39,880 nt of DNA from positions 1-39,880 of the forward strand of contig MPDD01000026.1 in the NCBI GenBank assembly GCA_001874265.1, written 5' to 3'. This document shows positions 6,549 to 15,927 of this stretch, piece by piece; position 1 is the first letter of the stretch; each line of letters opens with the position of its first letter. A program made the translations under genes and the position numbers. A model generated the notes under the pieces. It saw only the letters and a program-made list of their open reading frames with translations, was not told where the DNA came from and did not search any database. The DNA is from Bacteroidetes bacterium MedPE-SWsnd-G1. GTDB lineage: Bacteria; Bacteroidota; Bacteroidia; Flavobacteriales; Flavobacteriaceae.

Positions 6549-8864
6549 ATGAAGAGAATTATTCACTTTATTTCATTACTACTAATCATAACATTAACAT
6601 TTCTTAGTTTTTATTCTCTTTTACCTAAAAAAATTAGTGATTTAAATACAGAAAAGACTTCGTTTTCTACAGAGCGCGCAATGAAACAACTTGAAGTAAT
6701 TGCTAGAGATCCGCATTTTGTTGGAACTAAAGCTCATACAGAAGTTCGGAATTACATTTTATATGAACTGCAAAAACTAGGATTAGAACCTCAAGTTCAA
6801 GAAGGATACACATTTGAACAATGGGGTGGTTATGGCAGCCTAGTTAAGCCAAAAAACATCCTTGCACGTATTCGTGGTACAGGAAGCGGAAAAGCCGTCT
6901 TGCTAATGTCACATTATGACAGCGCTCCTCATAGTTCATCATTTGGAGCAAGTGATGCTGGCTCTGGAGTTGTTGCTATTTTAGAAGGTATAAGAGCCTT
7001 CCTTGCTAAGGAAACACCACCAGTAAATGACATTATAATCTGTTTTACTGATTCAGAAGAGTTAGGCCTAAACGGTGCACGCCTATTTGTAAATGAACAC
7101 CCTTGGGCAAAAGACATAGGAATCGCATTAAATTTTGAAGCACGTGGAAGCGGAGGACCTTCGAATATGATTGTAGAAACAAATAATGGAAATTCAAATT
7201 TAATAAAAGGTTTTAAAGAGGCAGGTGTACCATATCCAGTTGCAACCTCGCTAATGTATAGCATTTATAAAATGCTTCCCAATGATACAGATTCAACCGT
7301 ATTGAGAGAAGATGGTGATATCGATGGTTTTTTCTTTGCTTTTATTGATGATCATTTTGATTACCACACTTCTAATGATGTTATAGAAAATTTAGACAAA
7401 AATAGTCTCGAACATCAAGGAAGTTATCTAATGCCTTTACTTAACTATTATGCAAATTCCGATCTATCTAAAGTAAAGTCTAATGAAGACTATGTGTATT
7501 TTGATGCTGCCGTTGTAAATTTTATGGCCTATCCCTTTTCATGGATTTGGCCAATGGTTTTTTGTGCATTTATTCTTTTTATTACACTCATAATCTATGG
7601 TTTAAAAAAGGAAAGACTCCATATAAAAAGCATCTTCAAAGGGCTTTTAATTTTCTTGGCAAGTATTTTTATTAGTGGTGGACTTTTATATCTCTTATGG
7701 GAAATAATAAAATTGATATACCCTTCTTATTTAAATATGCTCCCTGTATTTTTATACAACGGTCATTGGTATATTATTGCTTTTGTTATGCTTACTTTAA
7801 GTTTAGTATTCAGTCTATATCAGAAATATACAACTCCAGAAGACACTCCTAATTTATTAGTTGCACCGCTATTTGTTTGGTTGCTTATAAATGTTATTGT
7901 TGCTTCTAAGTTACAGGGAGCGGCTTATTTTATTATTCCTGTTTATTTTGGTCTGCTAGGATTATTTATGATTTTAAATCAAGAAAGTCCGTCCAAGATT
8001 TTATTAACTTTTATTTGTGCCCCAGCAATTTTCCTAATTGCGCCTCTTATTCAATTTTTTCCAATTGGATTAGGACCAAATATGCTCTATGTTTCTTCCA
8101 TTTTTCTGACATTGCTATTTGGATTATTAATTCCCGTTTTTGGTTATTATGAAAACAAGAAAATAATTGGGGTTTCAACTCTATCTCTAGGACTATTATT
8201 TCTAGTAATTGCACATCTAAATTCTGATGCGACCCCAGATAGTCAAGATCAAAACAGTTTAATTTATTATTACAATTTGGATCATGAAAAGGCATATTGG
8301 GCAACTTATGATAAATCAATGGATAATTGGACCAAGTCATTTTTAGGAGAGCAGCCTGAAGAAGCTTCAAAATATATTGGAAACGCAGCAGGTAGCAAAT
8401 ACAATACTCCCTATTCTTATGCGAAAGAAACTGATACTATTGATTTCCCAGAGACTGTTATTCAAATTAAAAAAGATACGGTTATAGGTAATTTACATTA
8501 TAGGACTATCAACATTTCCCCTAAGCGAAATGTGCATCAATTACGTCTATATACCGATCGTAATATAGATTTTAGACATCTAGAATATAATGGCAAGGTA
8601 TTTAAACCAGACAGCACGGAAACCTTGTATAAAAAACGACGAAGTAAGGGTATTTTGAATTACTTTATTGGAGAGGAGGAATCGCTAGAATTCATCTACG
8701 CTGTTCCTAAAGGAACAGAACCAATTTTTACACTTAAAGAGTTTTCTTATGATTTACTGAACAACCCATATATATCGGTTTCACCACGTCCGGATACTAG
8801 CATGCCAAGGCCTTTTATTCCAAATGACGCTATAATAATTGAGCGTACATTATCATTATACTAG
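6549..8864 (+). CDS. M28-family zinc peptidase with C-terminal membrane domain
   Basis: This 771-residue protein starts with a membrane anchor (residues 5-25), then an M28 aminopeptidase domain with its zinc-site residues visible: His122 and Asp124 (SHYD), Asp136 (SDAGSG), Glu170/Glu171 (DSEELG), Glu197 and His273 (DYHTSND). From about residue 330 to 560 it has some eight hydrophobic segments, followed by a soluble C-terminal domain. The architecture recalls eukaryotic ERMP1/Fxna, where an M28 domain also precedes a multi-span region. It probably trims peptides in the periplasm. A degenerate -7 (TAAATTCG) lies about 35 bp upstream. Only 33 bp separates it from the next gene. Confidence 0.88.
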   Translation: MKRIIHFISLLLIITLTFLSFYSLLPKKISDLNTEKTSFSTERAMKQLEVIARDPHFVGTKAHTEVRNYILYELQKLGLEPQVQEGYTFEQWGGYGSLVKPKNILARIRGTGSGKAVLLMSHYDSAPHSSSFGASDAGSGVVAILEGIRAFLAKETPPVNDIIICFTDSEELGLNGARLFVNEHPWAKDIGIALNFEARGSGGPSNMIVETNNGNSNLIKGFKEAGVPYPVATSLMYSIYKMLPNDTDSTVLREDGDIDGFFFAFIDDHFDYHTSNDVIENLDKNSLEHQGSYLMPLLNYYANSDLSKVKSNEDYVYFDAAVVNFMAYPFSWIWPMVFCAFILFITLIIYGLKKERLHIKSIFKGLLIFLASIFISGGLLYLLWEIIKLIYPSYLNMLPVFLYNGHWYIIAFVMLTLSLVFSLYQKYTTPEDTPNLLVAPLFVWLLINVIVASKLQGAAYFIIPVYFGLLGLFMILNQESPSKILLTFICAPAIFLIAPLIQFFPIGLGPNMLYVSSIFLTLLFGLLIPVFGYYENKKIIGVSTLSLGLLFLVIAHLNSDATPDSQDQNSLIYYYNLDHEKAYWATYDKSMDNWTKSFLGEQPEEASKYIGNAAGSKYNTPYSYAKETDTIDFPETVIQIKKDTVIGNLHYRTINISPKRNVHQLRLYTDRNIDFRHLEYNGKVFKPDSTETLYKKRRSKGILNYFIGEEESLEFIYAVPKGTEPIFTLKEFSYDLLNNPYISVSPRPDTSMPRPFIPNDAIIIERTLSLY

Positions 8865-8897
8865 AAGCATATAGCATGATTTAATTCAAAAAAAAAT

Positions 8898-10661
8898 ATG
8901 AAAAGAATAAATTTTAGTTTAACGATCTTCCTTTTATTTATATATACCGGAATCTCACAGAATTATAACAGTAACCAAAATACTGCGACCTCTAAAAAAT
9001 TATCGTACCAAGAATTTTTGGATGAAATGGTGAATAGCAAAGACTCTATTTACCAATTGAATAATGCAATTGTTCAATATAATCCAGAAAAAGACAAAAG
9101 GTTTTTGATTTTTAGAGATTCTCTAGAATACTCAAAACTTGACACATTAGTCATCAATGCAAAAATTGAATTAAAAAATGTTGATTTTAAAGACTTCGAA
9201 AAAGGTAATAACTCCTCTGACTTCGAATATTTAATCTTTTCAAAATTAGAATTTAAAAAGGAAGTGTCATTAACGGAAGTCACGGTTAGGAATTTTATTG
9301 GGTTTTTCAATTCTGTTTTTCATGAAAGGTTTGAACTTACAATCCATGACGAATCGAAAGATAATCAAATCTATTTTTTTAATTCCTTTTTTTTTAGTTA
9401 CACAAATTTCCACACTATTGACGGGCGAATTCTTATAGTAGATAGCGAGTTTTATCCTACTAATAATAACTTTCCAAAATATGGTAGAGCGGCCCATTTA
9501 TTTAGCTCTATGAATGACCGCTCACTCATTCAATTTGGAAATAGTAATTTTTGTAGAGCGAACAACCTTGATCATATCAAGATTAGTGGGGAATTATATT
9601 CATTTAGGTTATACAATAACATTTTTGAAACCGAACTTATAATGTCAGAATTAAGTATTGAGGATCTTACCATGCATAATAATGAGTTTCAAGGCCTCAT
9701 AGATTTTACAAATTTAGATTTTGGGAGCGTAAAAAGTGAAGTTTTTTATGAACAACTGAAAAACAAAGTTGGCGTTTATAGTAATGAAGATTTTTTTGGG
9801 TCTATTTGGCGTCCTCAAAAATATGAATCCTTTCAAGATGAAATTGCCTCGGAACGTTTATTCTCTACATTCCGAAGAATGACGGAATATTATAAAGACC
9901 GTGGAAATATAAAATCATACAATTCCATGTTTATTGAGATGAAAGATCTGGAAACTTTACAACTTCAATTTTATTATGAAGAAGATAAAAACATCTCAAA
10001 CTGGTTTTCTTGGAAAATGAATTATTTTTTAGGGGTATTTTCTAATTATGGTACTAGTCCTATTAAAGCAATAATTTATGCTATTAAGGTTATATTAATC
10101 TTTTCAATATTCTTTTTCTTTTTTCATAACGATTGGGATACGTTTACGAAAGAAAAATTAATGACTCGAATACGATTACTTACCAAATACTTTCGTTCTA
10201 AAGAGGGAATTGCTGATTTATATCAAGAACAAGAAAAACATAAATATAAAAGTTATGAAGATTTTAAAACCAGTATGAACTCAGGACAACACGAAATTCC
10301 AAAAATGTTTTTATGGATTTCAAGGCCACTATATAGCATTTCAACATTTCGAATAAAATCGACAAATAATTTTTTAAAAAAAGCAGAAATACTTGATGGA
10401 AAATGGTTGGAATTGAAAAACCCAAGAAAGACAATTACTGCAATTTCCATAGGGGCTCTACTCTTCATTTATTTAGTATCATCACTAATTATGAAAGTAT
10501 TAAATGCTCTTATGCTTAGTGTAAATTCTTTTACAACATTAGGTTTTGGTGAAATTCCTACAAGAGGTATTGGAAGGTATGCAGCCATTATAGAAGGATT
10601 CATTGGCTGGTTTTTATTAACATTATTTAGTGTTAGTCTAATTACTCAATTACTTCAATAA
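8898..10661 (+). CDS. potassium-channel-like protein with large periplasmic repeat domain
   Basis: The 587-residue protein has a signal peptide (residues 1-20), then a 350-residue region of short Phe/Asp/Asn-rich repeats (NVDFKDF, FNSFFFSYTNF, LHNNEFQG-like) resembling a pentapeptide or beta-solenoid fold. A membrane helix follows at about 393-412, a basic cytoplasmic segment to about 510, and then a pore module. That module has a helix at 516-535, the filter-like TTLGFGEIP at 546-554, and a final helix at 562-583. TxGFG is a known variant of the K+ filter TxGYG (Ion_trans_2 family). It probably forms an oligomeric cation channel gated or assembled through its periplasmic domain. It may be co-transcribed with the M28 gene. 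Confidence 0.75.
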   Translation: MKRINFSLTIFLLFIYTGISQNYNSNQNTATSKKLSYQEFLDEMVNSKDSIYQLNNAIVQYNPEKDKRFLIFRDSLEYSKLDTLVINAKIELKNVDFKDFEKGNNSSDFEYLIFSKLEFKKEVSLTEVTVRNFIGFFNSVFHERFELTIHDESKDNQIYFFNSFFFSYTNFHTIDGRILIVDSEFYPTNNNFPKYGRAAHLFSSMNDRSLIQFGNSNFCRANNLDHIKISGELYSFRLYNNIFETELIMSELSIEDLTMHNNEFQGLIDFTNLDFGSVKSEVFYEQLKNKVGVYSNEDFFGSIWRPQKYESFQDEIASERLFSTFRRMTEYYKDRGNIKSYNSMFIEMKDLETLQLQFYYEEDKNISNWFSWKMNYFLGVFSNYGTSPIKAIIYAIKVILIFSIFFFFFHNDWDTFTKEKLMTRIRLLTKYFRSKEGIADLYQEQEKHKYKSYEDFKTSMNSGQHEIPKMFLWISRPLYSISTFRIKSTNNFLKKAEILDGKWLELKNPRKTITAISIGALLFIYLVSSLIMKVLNALMLSVNSFTTLGFGEIPTRGIGRYAAIIEGFIGWFLLTLFSVSLITQLLQ

Positions 10662-10696
10662 ACAAACTAATAGCACAATTATTTGGTGCTTAAAAC

Positions 10697-10726
10697 AAAA
10701 AAGCTTCAGATAATTCTGAAGCTTTT
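10697..10726. terminator. bidirectional terminator between channel gene and tRNA-Leu
   Basis: AAAAGCTTCAGA (10699-10710) pairs with TCTGAAGCTTTT (10715-10726) around TAAT. A-runs and T-runs on the two sides allow it to serve the channel gene (+) and the tRNA gene (-). Confidence 0.85.
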
Positions 10727-10732
10727 AACTCG

Positions 10733-10814
10733 TGCGGGCGGAGAGACTCGAACTCTCACACCGCGAGGCACTAGATCCTAAGTCTAGCGTGTCTACCAAT
10801 TCCACCACGCCCGC
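10733..10814 (-). tRNA. tRNA-Leu (anticodon UAG)
   Basis: Read on the minus strand, the gene begins GCGGGCG, which pairs with CGCCCGC at the 3' end to close the acceptor stem, followed by discriminator A. The D arm (GGTGGAATTGGTAGACAC), an anticodon stem CTAGA/TCTAG with loop CTTAGGA (anticodon TAG), a long type-II variable arm and a T arm with GTTCGAG are all present. At 82 nt it is the right size for a class II leucine tRNA. CCA is not encoded. Confidence 0.96.
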
Positions 10815-11014
10815 AAAGTGGGTGCAAATATACACAATACTTATAAATGTCAAAGGAGAAGTAGTATATTTTTAATGTTACTTTATCCCTATTTTGATTG
10901 CTTTTTAACTTTCCTAAATCGTTTTCTATCGAAAACATTTGAATTCCATGGCTAAACTCAATATATTTAAATAATTATATCTATTGACAACTAATTAATT
11001 GCTAAACTACTTGC

Positions 11015-11554
11015 ATGAATAGAAGAAATGCTCTTAAAAATTTAGGCTTATTTACTGGTGGAGTGTTACTCTTTCCATCTTGTGATTTTTCTGACGAAAA
11101 AGTTGGGATCATATTAAACAAACTAAAAATAAACGCTAAACAAGAATCTTTATTAACTTCTATAGTTGATACAATTATTCCTGAAGATAATACACCGGGT
11201 GGAATTTCTGCTAAGTGTCATAATTTTGTTTGGGCTTGTATAGATGATTGCACATCTCCTGAAGATCAAAAAAAGTTTATCGAAGGATTAAATGAATTCA
11301 ATACAAAAACCAACGATTCATTTGATCAAAAAAATATGGAGGAAAGAACAAAAATAGTAGATAGTTCTTTTTCTGACGAAAATAAAAACATTCAAAATTT
11401 TCTTAATTCTGTAAAAGGCTTATCTGTGTGGTGTTATACTAAATCTGAACATTTCTTAACTGTTGAAATGCCCTATAAATTAGTACCTGGAGCCGGAACT
11501 TATAACACCTGTAAAACGATAGATCCAAACCAAAAAATAAATAGCAATGCCTAA
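11015..11554 (+). CDS. gluconate 2-dehydrogenase subunit 3-like protein (Tat-type leader)
   Basis: A 179-residue protein beginning MNRRNALKNLGLFTGG, a twin-arginine-like leader, followed by LLFPSC, a possible lipobox (Cys23). The rest fits the Gluconate_2-dh3 family: LLTSIVDTIIPEDNTPGG is the typical family signature. Such proteins are small partners of FAD-dependent GMC dehydrogenases and are usually encoded next to them, as here: the last 8 bases overlap the start of the GMC oxidoreductase. It probably helps export or anchor the flavin subunit. Confidence 0.85.
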   Translation: MNRRNALKNLGLFTGGVLLFPSCDFSDEKVGIILNKLKINAKQESLLTSIVDTIIPEDNTPGGISAKCHNFVWACIDDCTSPEDQKKFIEGLNEFNTKTNDSFDQKNMEERTKIVDSSFSDENKNIQNFLNSVKGLSVWCYTKSEHFLTVEMPYKLVPGAGTYNTCKTIDPNQKINSNA

Positions 11555-13256
11555 TTTTAATATAGACAATACAACTAAAAACACCTTTGATGCTATAGTT
11601 ATTGGTTCTGGTATGAGCGGTGGATGGGCTGCTAAAGAATTTACTGAGAAAGGGCTTAAAACATTGGTTTTAGAAAGAGGAAAATCTGTAGAGCACATCA
11701 AAGATTATCCTACCACAAACATGCAACCTTGGGAATTAAAACATGGAGGGCAATTAAATTACGATCTTAAAAAGAACAATCCCATTGCAGCCAGTTGCTA
11801 TAATTTACGTGAAGATTCTCAGCACTTTTTTACAATGGATGATGAGCAACCTTATATTCAAGAAAAACCATTCGAATGGATACGCGCTTATCAAACTGGA
11901 GGAAAATCTTTGCTTTGGGCTAGACAAACACAGCGTATGGGTGATTTAGACTTTGAAGGCCCAGTTAGAGATAATTTTGCTGTAGATTGGCCAATTAGAT
12001 ATAAAGATATTGCGCCATGGTACAGCCATGTTGAAAAATTTATTGGAATTTCTGGTGAGTATGATAATTTAGACATCCTGCCCGACGGAGAATTTTTAAA
12101 ATCGATGGGGCTTAATTGCACCGAAGAACACTTTAGAGATGTTGTTGCTAAAAAATATGGTGGGAAACGACATGTAATCTATGGACGATGTGCACATATA
12201 ACTGAGAATAAAGAGATATTCACAAAACAAGGTAGAATGCTTTGTCAGCAAAGAGATTTATGTAGAAGAGGGTGTCCGTTTGGTGGATACTTCAGCGCCA
12301 ATTCTAGCACATTACCTTGGGCTCAAAAAACGGGAAATTTAACATTACAAAATAACGCTGTTGTTCATTCTATTATTTATGATGATAAGAAAGAAAAAGC
12401 AACAGGAGTATTAGTTATTGATGCTATAACCAAAGAAACTACTGAATATTATGCTCCGGTAATTTTTGTAAATGCTAGTGCTTTAGGCAGTAATTTGATT
12501 TTACTTAATTCAAAATCTAAACGTTTTCCAAATGGATTAGGAAATGACAATGGTTTGCTCGGAAAATACATCGCCTTTCATAATTACAATGCTAGTATCA
12601 ATGCAGAATATGAAGGGAACTTGGATAAAACAACTGAGGGAAGAAGACCAACTAGCGCCTATTTACCAAGATTTCGAAATGTTCACAAACAAGAAACAGA
12701 TTTTTTAAGAGGTTATGCTTCAGGATTCTCTGCATCAAGACAAATACACCAAAACAGTAATGGAATTGGGTCTAGTTTAAAAGAGAACTTAACGAACCCT
12801 GGTTATGGAAACTGGAGAGTAGGAGCACATATGATGGGTGAAACTATACCAAAGGAAGAAAGCCAGGTGCGTTTAGATTCAGAAAAAACAGATAAATATG
12901 GCATTCCGCAATTACGCATTAATATAGATTATGACGAGAATGACCGAAAGATGATGAAAGATTATTTAGAGCAATTTACAGAAATGTTCGAAGCGGCAGG
13001 TTTCACAAACATCAAAACGAATAGTAATTATAGAGCTCCAGGAAATGACATTCATGAAATGGGTGGGATTCGTATGGGTAAAGACCCTAAAACCTCTTTG
13101 CTAGATAAATGGAATAGATTGCATAATTGCAAAAATGTTTATGTAACAGATGGTGCTTGTATGACGACTACAGCTACTCAAAATCCATCATTAATGTTCA
13201 TGGCTTTAGCTGCTAGAGCTGCAAATCATGCAATTGATGAATCAAAGAAAGGGTAA
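11547..13256 (+). CDS. GMC-family FAD-dependent oxidoreductase
   Basis: The 569-residue protein has the N-terminal FAD-binding Rossmann motif GSGMSG (residues 20-25) followed by ...TLVLERG. It also has a Cys-rich stretch (MLCQQRDLCRRGCPFGG), and the C-terminal HEMGGIRMG and TQNPSLMFMALAARAA of the GMC family. Enzymes of this gluconate/sorbitol-dehydrogenase-like group oxidise sugars or alcohols and pass electrons to the respiratory chain. It has no signal of its own, so it may be exported by hitch-hiking on the Tat-type small subunit upstream (inference). Substrate is unknown; glucose or a related polyol is a typical guess for the family. Confidence 0.88.
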   Translation: MPNFNIDNTTKNTFDAIVIGSGMSGGWAAKEFTEKGLKTLVLERGKSVEHIKDYPTTNMQPWELKHGGQLNYDLKKNNPIAASCYNLREDSQHFFTMDDEQPYIQEKPFEWIRAYQTGGKSLLWARQTQRMGDLDFEGPVRDNFAVDWPIRYKDIAPWYSHVEKFIGISGEYDNLDILPDGEFLKSMGLNCTEEHFRDVVAKKYGGKRHVIYGRCAHITENKEIFTKQGRMLCQQRDLCRRGCPFGGYFSANSSTLPWAQKTGNLTLQNNAVVHSIIYDDKKEKATGVLVIDAITKETTEYYAPVIFVNASALGSNLILLNSKSKRFPNGLGNDNGLLGKYIAFHNYNASINAEYEGNLDKTTEGRRPTSAYLPRFRNVHKQETDFLRGYASGFSASRQIHQNSNGIGSSLKENLTNPGYGNWRVGAHMMGETIPKEESQVRLDSEKTDKYGIPQLRINIDYDENDRKMMKDYLEQFTEMFEAAGFTNIKTNSNYRAPGNDIHEMGGIRMGKDPKTSLLDKWNRLHNCKNVYVTDGACMTTTATQNPSLMFMALAARAANHAIDESKKG

Positions 13257-13282
13257 ACTTTAATCTTTAAAAAAATAGTGAG

Positions 13283-13308
13283 GCCACTTATTAACAGTGG
13301 CTTTTTTT
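13283..13308 (+). terminator. intrinsic terminator after the GMC gene
   Basis: GCCACT (13283-13288) pairs with AGTGGC (13296-13301) across a 7-nt loop and is followed by seven Ts, 26 bp after the stop codon. Confidence 0.85.
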
Positions 13309-13349
13309 ATTGATAATTTCGTAATTTCGACACTCTAAAAATATCAATT

Positions 13350-14738
13350 ATGCAAGACAACCTTTCCTATATAAATCAACATAAAGACCGATTTATCGAT
13401 GAGTTAATCCAACTTTTAAAAATACCGTCTATAAGCGCGGATCCTGCCTATAAAGACGATGTGGTTAAAACCGCAGATGTAGTTAAACAATCTTTGGAAA
13501 AAGCGGGATGCGATCATGTAGAAATCTGTGAAACACCAGGGTATCCAATTGTGTATGGTGAAAAAATCATAGACCCTGCACTACCTACAGTTTTAGTCTA
13601 TGGTCACTACGATGTGCAACCAGCCGATCCAATAGAATTATGGGACTCACCTCCATTTGAACCGGTAATTAAAAAAACGGATATTCATCCAGAAGGAGCC
13701 ATATTTGCACGTGGTGCATGTGATGACAAGGGACAAATGTACATGCATGTGAAAGCAATGGAGTTAATGACAGAAACTGACCAATTACCTTGCAATGTAA
13801 AATTTATGATCGAAGGTGAAGAAGAAGTTGGATCAGAGAGTTTAAGTTGGTTTGTTAAACGCAATCAAGAGAAATTAGCGAATGATGTAATCCTAATTTC
13901 AGATACTGGAATGATTAGCAATACGCAGCCATCTATAACAACTGGATTAAGAGGTTTAAGTTATGTAGAAGTTGAAGTTACTGGACCTAATCGAGACTTG
14001 CATTCTGGATTGTATGGTGGTGCCGTAGCCAATCCAATTAATATTCTGACAAAAATGATTGCGTCGCTACACAATGAAAATAATCATATTACAATTCCAG
14101 GATTCTACGATAAAGTTGAAGAATTGTCAAGAGAAGAAAGAGACGAAATGGCAAAAGCACCATTTTCTTTAGATGCTTATAAAAAAGCGTTGGATATTGA
14201 AGAAGTTTATGGTGAAGCAGGTTATGTAACGAATGAACGAAATGCTATAAGACCTACGTTGGATGTAAACGGAATTTGGGGTGGATACACTGGTGAAGGA
14301 GCAAAAACCGTAATTGCATCAAAAGCCTTCGCTAAAATATCAATGCGATTGGTTCCAAATCAAGATTGGCATGAGATTACAGATCTTTTTAAAAACCATT
14401 TCGAAAGTATCGCACCAAATTCGGTAAAAGTTGAAGTGAAACCTCATCATGGCGGACAAGGTTATGTGACTCCAATCGATAATATTGGATATAAGGCAGC
14501 TAACAAGGCTTATACAGAGACTTTTGGCGTACAAGCAATTCCGCAACGTAGCGGAGGATCAATTCCTATTGTATCACTATTTGAAAAAGAATTAAAAAGC
14601 AAAACTATTTTAATGGGATTTGGGTTAGACAGCGATGCTATTCATTCTCCAAACGAACACTACGGAATTTTCAATTACCTAAAAGGTATTGAAACTATTC
14701 CTCTTTTTTACAAGTATTTTACTGAAATGAGTAAATAA
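13350..14738 (+). CDS. M20-family dipeptidase
   Basis: This 462-residue metallopeptidase matches the M20 dipeptidase group (PepV/CNDP2-like). VLVYGHYDVQPADP carries the first metal ligand His, ARGACDDKGQ the bridging Asp, MIEGEEEVGSE the catalytic Glu pair, and SDTGM another ligand Asp. The lid/dimerisation domain (about residues 215-370) and a C-terminal DAIHSPNEH with the final ligand His are intact. It hydrolyses cytosolic dipeptides. Two overlapping -7-like boxes (TAATTTCG at 13314 and 13322) precede it. A strong terminator follows directly. Confidence 0.92.
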   Translation: MQDNLSYINQHKDRFIDELIQLLKIPSISADPAYKDDVVKTADVVKQSLEKAGCDHVEICETPGYPIVYGEKIIDPALPTVLVYGHYDVQPADPIELWDSPPFEPVIKKTDIHPEGAIFARGACDDKGQMYMHVKAMELMTETDQLPCNVKFMIEGEEEVGSESLSWFVKRNQEKLANDVILISDTGMISNTQPSITTGLRGLSYVEVEVTGPNRDLHSGLYGGAVANPINILTKMIASLHNENNHITIPGFYDKVEELSREERDEMAKAPFSLDAYKKALDIEEVYGEAGYVTNERNAIRPTLDVNGIWGGYTGEGAKTVIASKAFAKISMRLVPNQDWHEITDLFKNHFESIAPNSVKVEVKPHHGGQGYVTPIDNIGYKAANKAYTETFGVQAIPQRSGGSIPIVSLFEKELKSKTILMGFGLDSDAIHSPNEHYGIFNYLKGIETIPLFYKYFTEMSK

Positions 14739-14743
14739 TAAGC

Positions 14744-14779
14744 AAAAAAAATCCTACCAGTACTGGTAGGATTTTTTTA
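14744..14779 (+). terminator. intrinsic terminator after the dipeptidase gene
   Basis: ATCCTACCAG (14751-14760) and CTGGTAGGAT (14763-14772) form a near-perfect palindrome flanked by A7 and T7. It can terminate rightward transcription and could act leftward on fabD read-through. Confidence 0.9.
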
Positions 14780-14800
14780 TAAGAACTCTTAATAAGTTAT

Positions 14801-14866
14801 TGTCAAACTGAGCCTGTCGAAGTTCAAACACCATCGTAATTAGTCTTCGACAGGCTCAGACTGACA
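14801..14866. repeat. REP-like intergenic palindrome 1
   Basis: Two 22-bp arms (14801-14822 and 14845-14866) are inverted copies matching at 20 of 22 positions, including 15 uninterrupted bases from CTGAGCCTG to GAAG, separated by 22 bp. The DNA is markedly more GC-rich than its surroundings. Very similar CTTCGACAGGCTCAG palindromes are familiar as dispersed intergenic repeats in Flavobacteriia genomes. They are thought to be REP-type elements. Confidence 0.8.
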
Positions 14867-14886
14867 ACCGATAATCCTATAAATTT

Positions 14887-15774
14887 TTAAAAAGATATTT
14901 CAGCGCCTTTTGCTGCAACAGATCTATCAATTTTACGCATTAAACCAACCAAGACTTTTCCAGGTCCAACTTCCGTAAATTCCGTTCCTCCATCGGCAAT
15001 CATAGCTTGCACACATTGTGTCCATTTTACAGGTGCAGTTAACTGAGCAATTAAATTCTCTTTAATCTCACTTGGATTTGTTACCGCTTTAGCCACCACA
15101 TTTTGATAAACTGGGCAAGTTGGTTCATTAAAGTTTGTAGCTTCAATTGCCGCTGCTAATTCTTCTCTTGCTGGTTCCATTAACGGTGAGTGAAATGCGC
15201 CTCCAACAGGCAATACTAATGCTCGTCTCGCTCCTTTTTCGGTTAATATTTCACATGCTTTATTTATAGCCTCTATTTCTCCTGAAATTACCAATTGACC
15301 AGGGCAATTATAATTTGCGGCTACAACAACGCCATCAACCTCAGCACACCCTTCCTCAACAACATTATCATCCAATCCTAAAACTGCTGCCATAGTAGAT
15401 TCTTGCGCTTCACATGCTTTTTGCATTGCCATAGCTCTTTTTGAAACCAATGTCAATCCATCTTCAAAAGACAATACACCATTTGCAACCAAGGCCGATA
15501 ATTCTCCTAAAGAGTGTCCGGCTACCATTTCCGGTTTAAATGAATCTCCCATTACCTTTGACATAATTACAGAATGCAAAAAAATAGCAGGCTGAGTTAC
15601 CTTTGTTTGTTTCAACTCTTCAGCCGTTCCTTCAAACATAATTTTGGTAATTTCGAAACCTAAAATTTCATTCGCCTTATCAAACAACTCTTTAGCAACG
15701 GCTGAATTCTCATACAAATCTAATCCCATTCCGGAAAATTGTGCTCCCTGTCCAGGGAAAATATATGCTTTCAT
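14887..15774 (-). CDS. fabD: malonyl-CoA:ACP transacylase
   Basis: FabD (295 residues) transfers malonyl groups from CoA to acyl carrier protein to feed fatty-acid elongation. Visible are the N-terminal FPGQGAQFSGMG, the nucleophile elbow GHSLGE with Ser88, the malonyl-binding Arg113 (SKRA), and the catalytic His195 in GAFHSPLM. Length and motifs are normal. It is a single-gene leftward unit between a REP-like palindrome and two other repeats, with a -7-like TAATTTTG (minus strand, 15804-15811) 30 bp upstream of the start. A terminator is not obvious; the palindrome downstream may act as one. Confidence 0.96.
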   Translation of the reverse strand: MKAYIFPGQGAQFSGMGLDLYENSAVAKELFDKANEILGFEITKIMFEGTAEELKQTKVTQPAIFLHSVIMSKVMGDSFKPEMVAGHSLGELSALVANGVLSFEDGLTLVSKRAMAMQKACEAQESTMAAVLGLDDNVVEEGCAEVDGVVVAANYNCPGQLVISGEIEAINKACEILTEKGARRALVLPVGGAFHSPLMEPAREELAAAIEATNFNEPTCPVYQNVVAKAVTNPSEIKENLIAQLTAPVKWTQCVQAMIADGGTEFTEVGPGKVLVGLMRKIDRSVAAKGAEISF

Positions 15775-15820
15775 ATTAAATGTTTTATCAAAAAATTAAA
15801 GTGCAAAATTAAGAAATTAG

Positions 15821-15845
15821 ATTCTTCGCTTCGCTCAGAATGACA
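15821..15845. repeat. REP-like intergenic repeat 2
   Basis: A GC-richer island with the inverted ends ATTCT (15821-15825) and AGAAT (15837-15841) around TCGCTTCGCTC, followed by GACA. This resembles the TTCGCTCAGAATGACA elements common between genes in Flavobacteriia. It lies just upstream of the fabD promoter region. Confidence 0.55.
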
Positions 15846-15927
15846 AATAATTGTTAATTCAAGTGATTTTATATTTGATTACAAATTGAAAATTGTATTG
15901 AGAATCTATTTTAACAATATTGCTTTT

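Noticed and set aside
10733..10814. Integrated element at the tRNA-Leu gene
   Set aside because: tRNA genes are common integration sites, but no integrase, phage-like gene or repeated tRNA 3' end is visible on either side.
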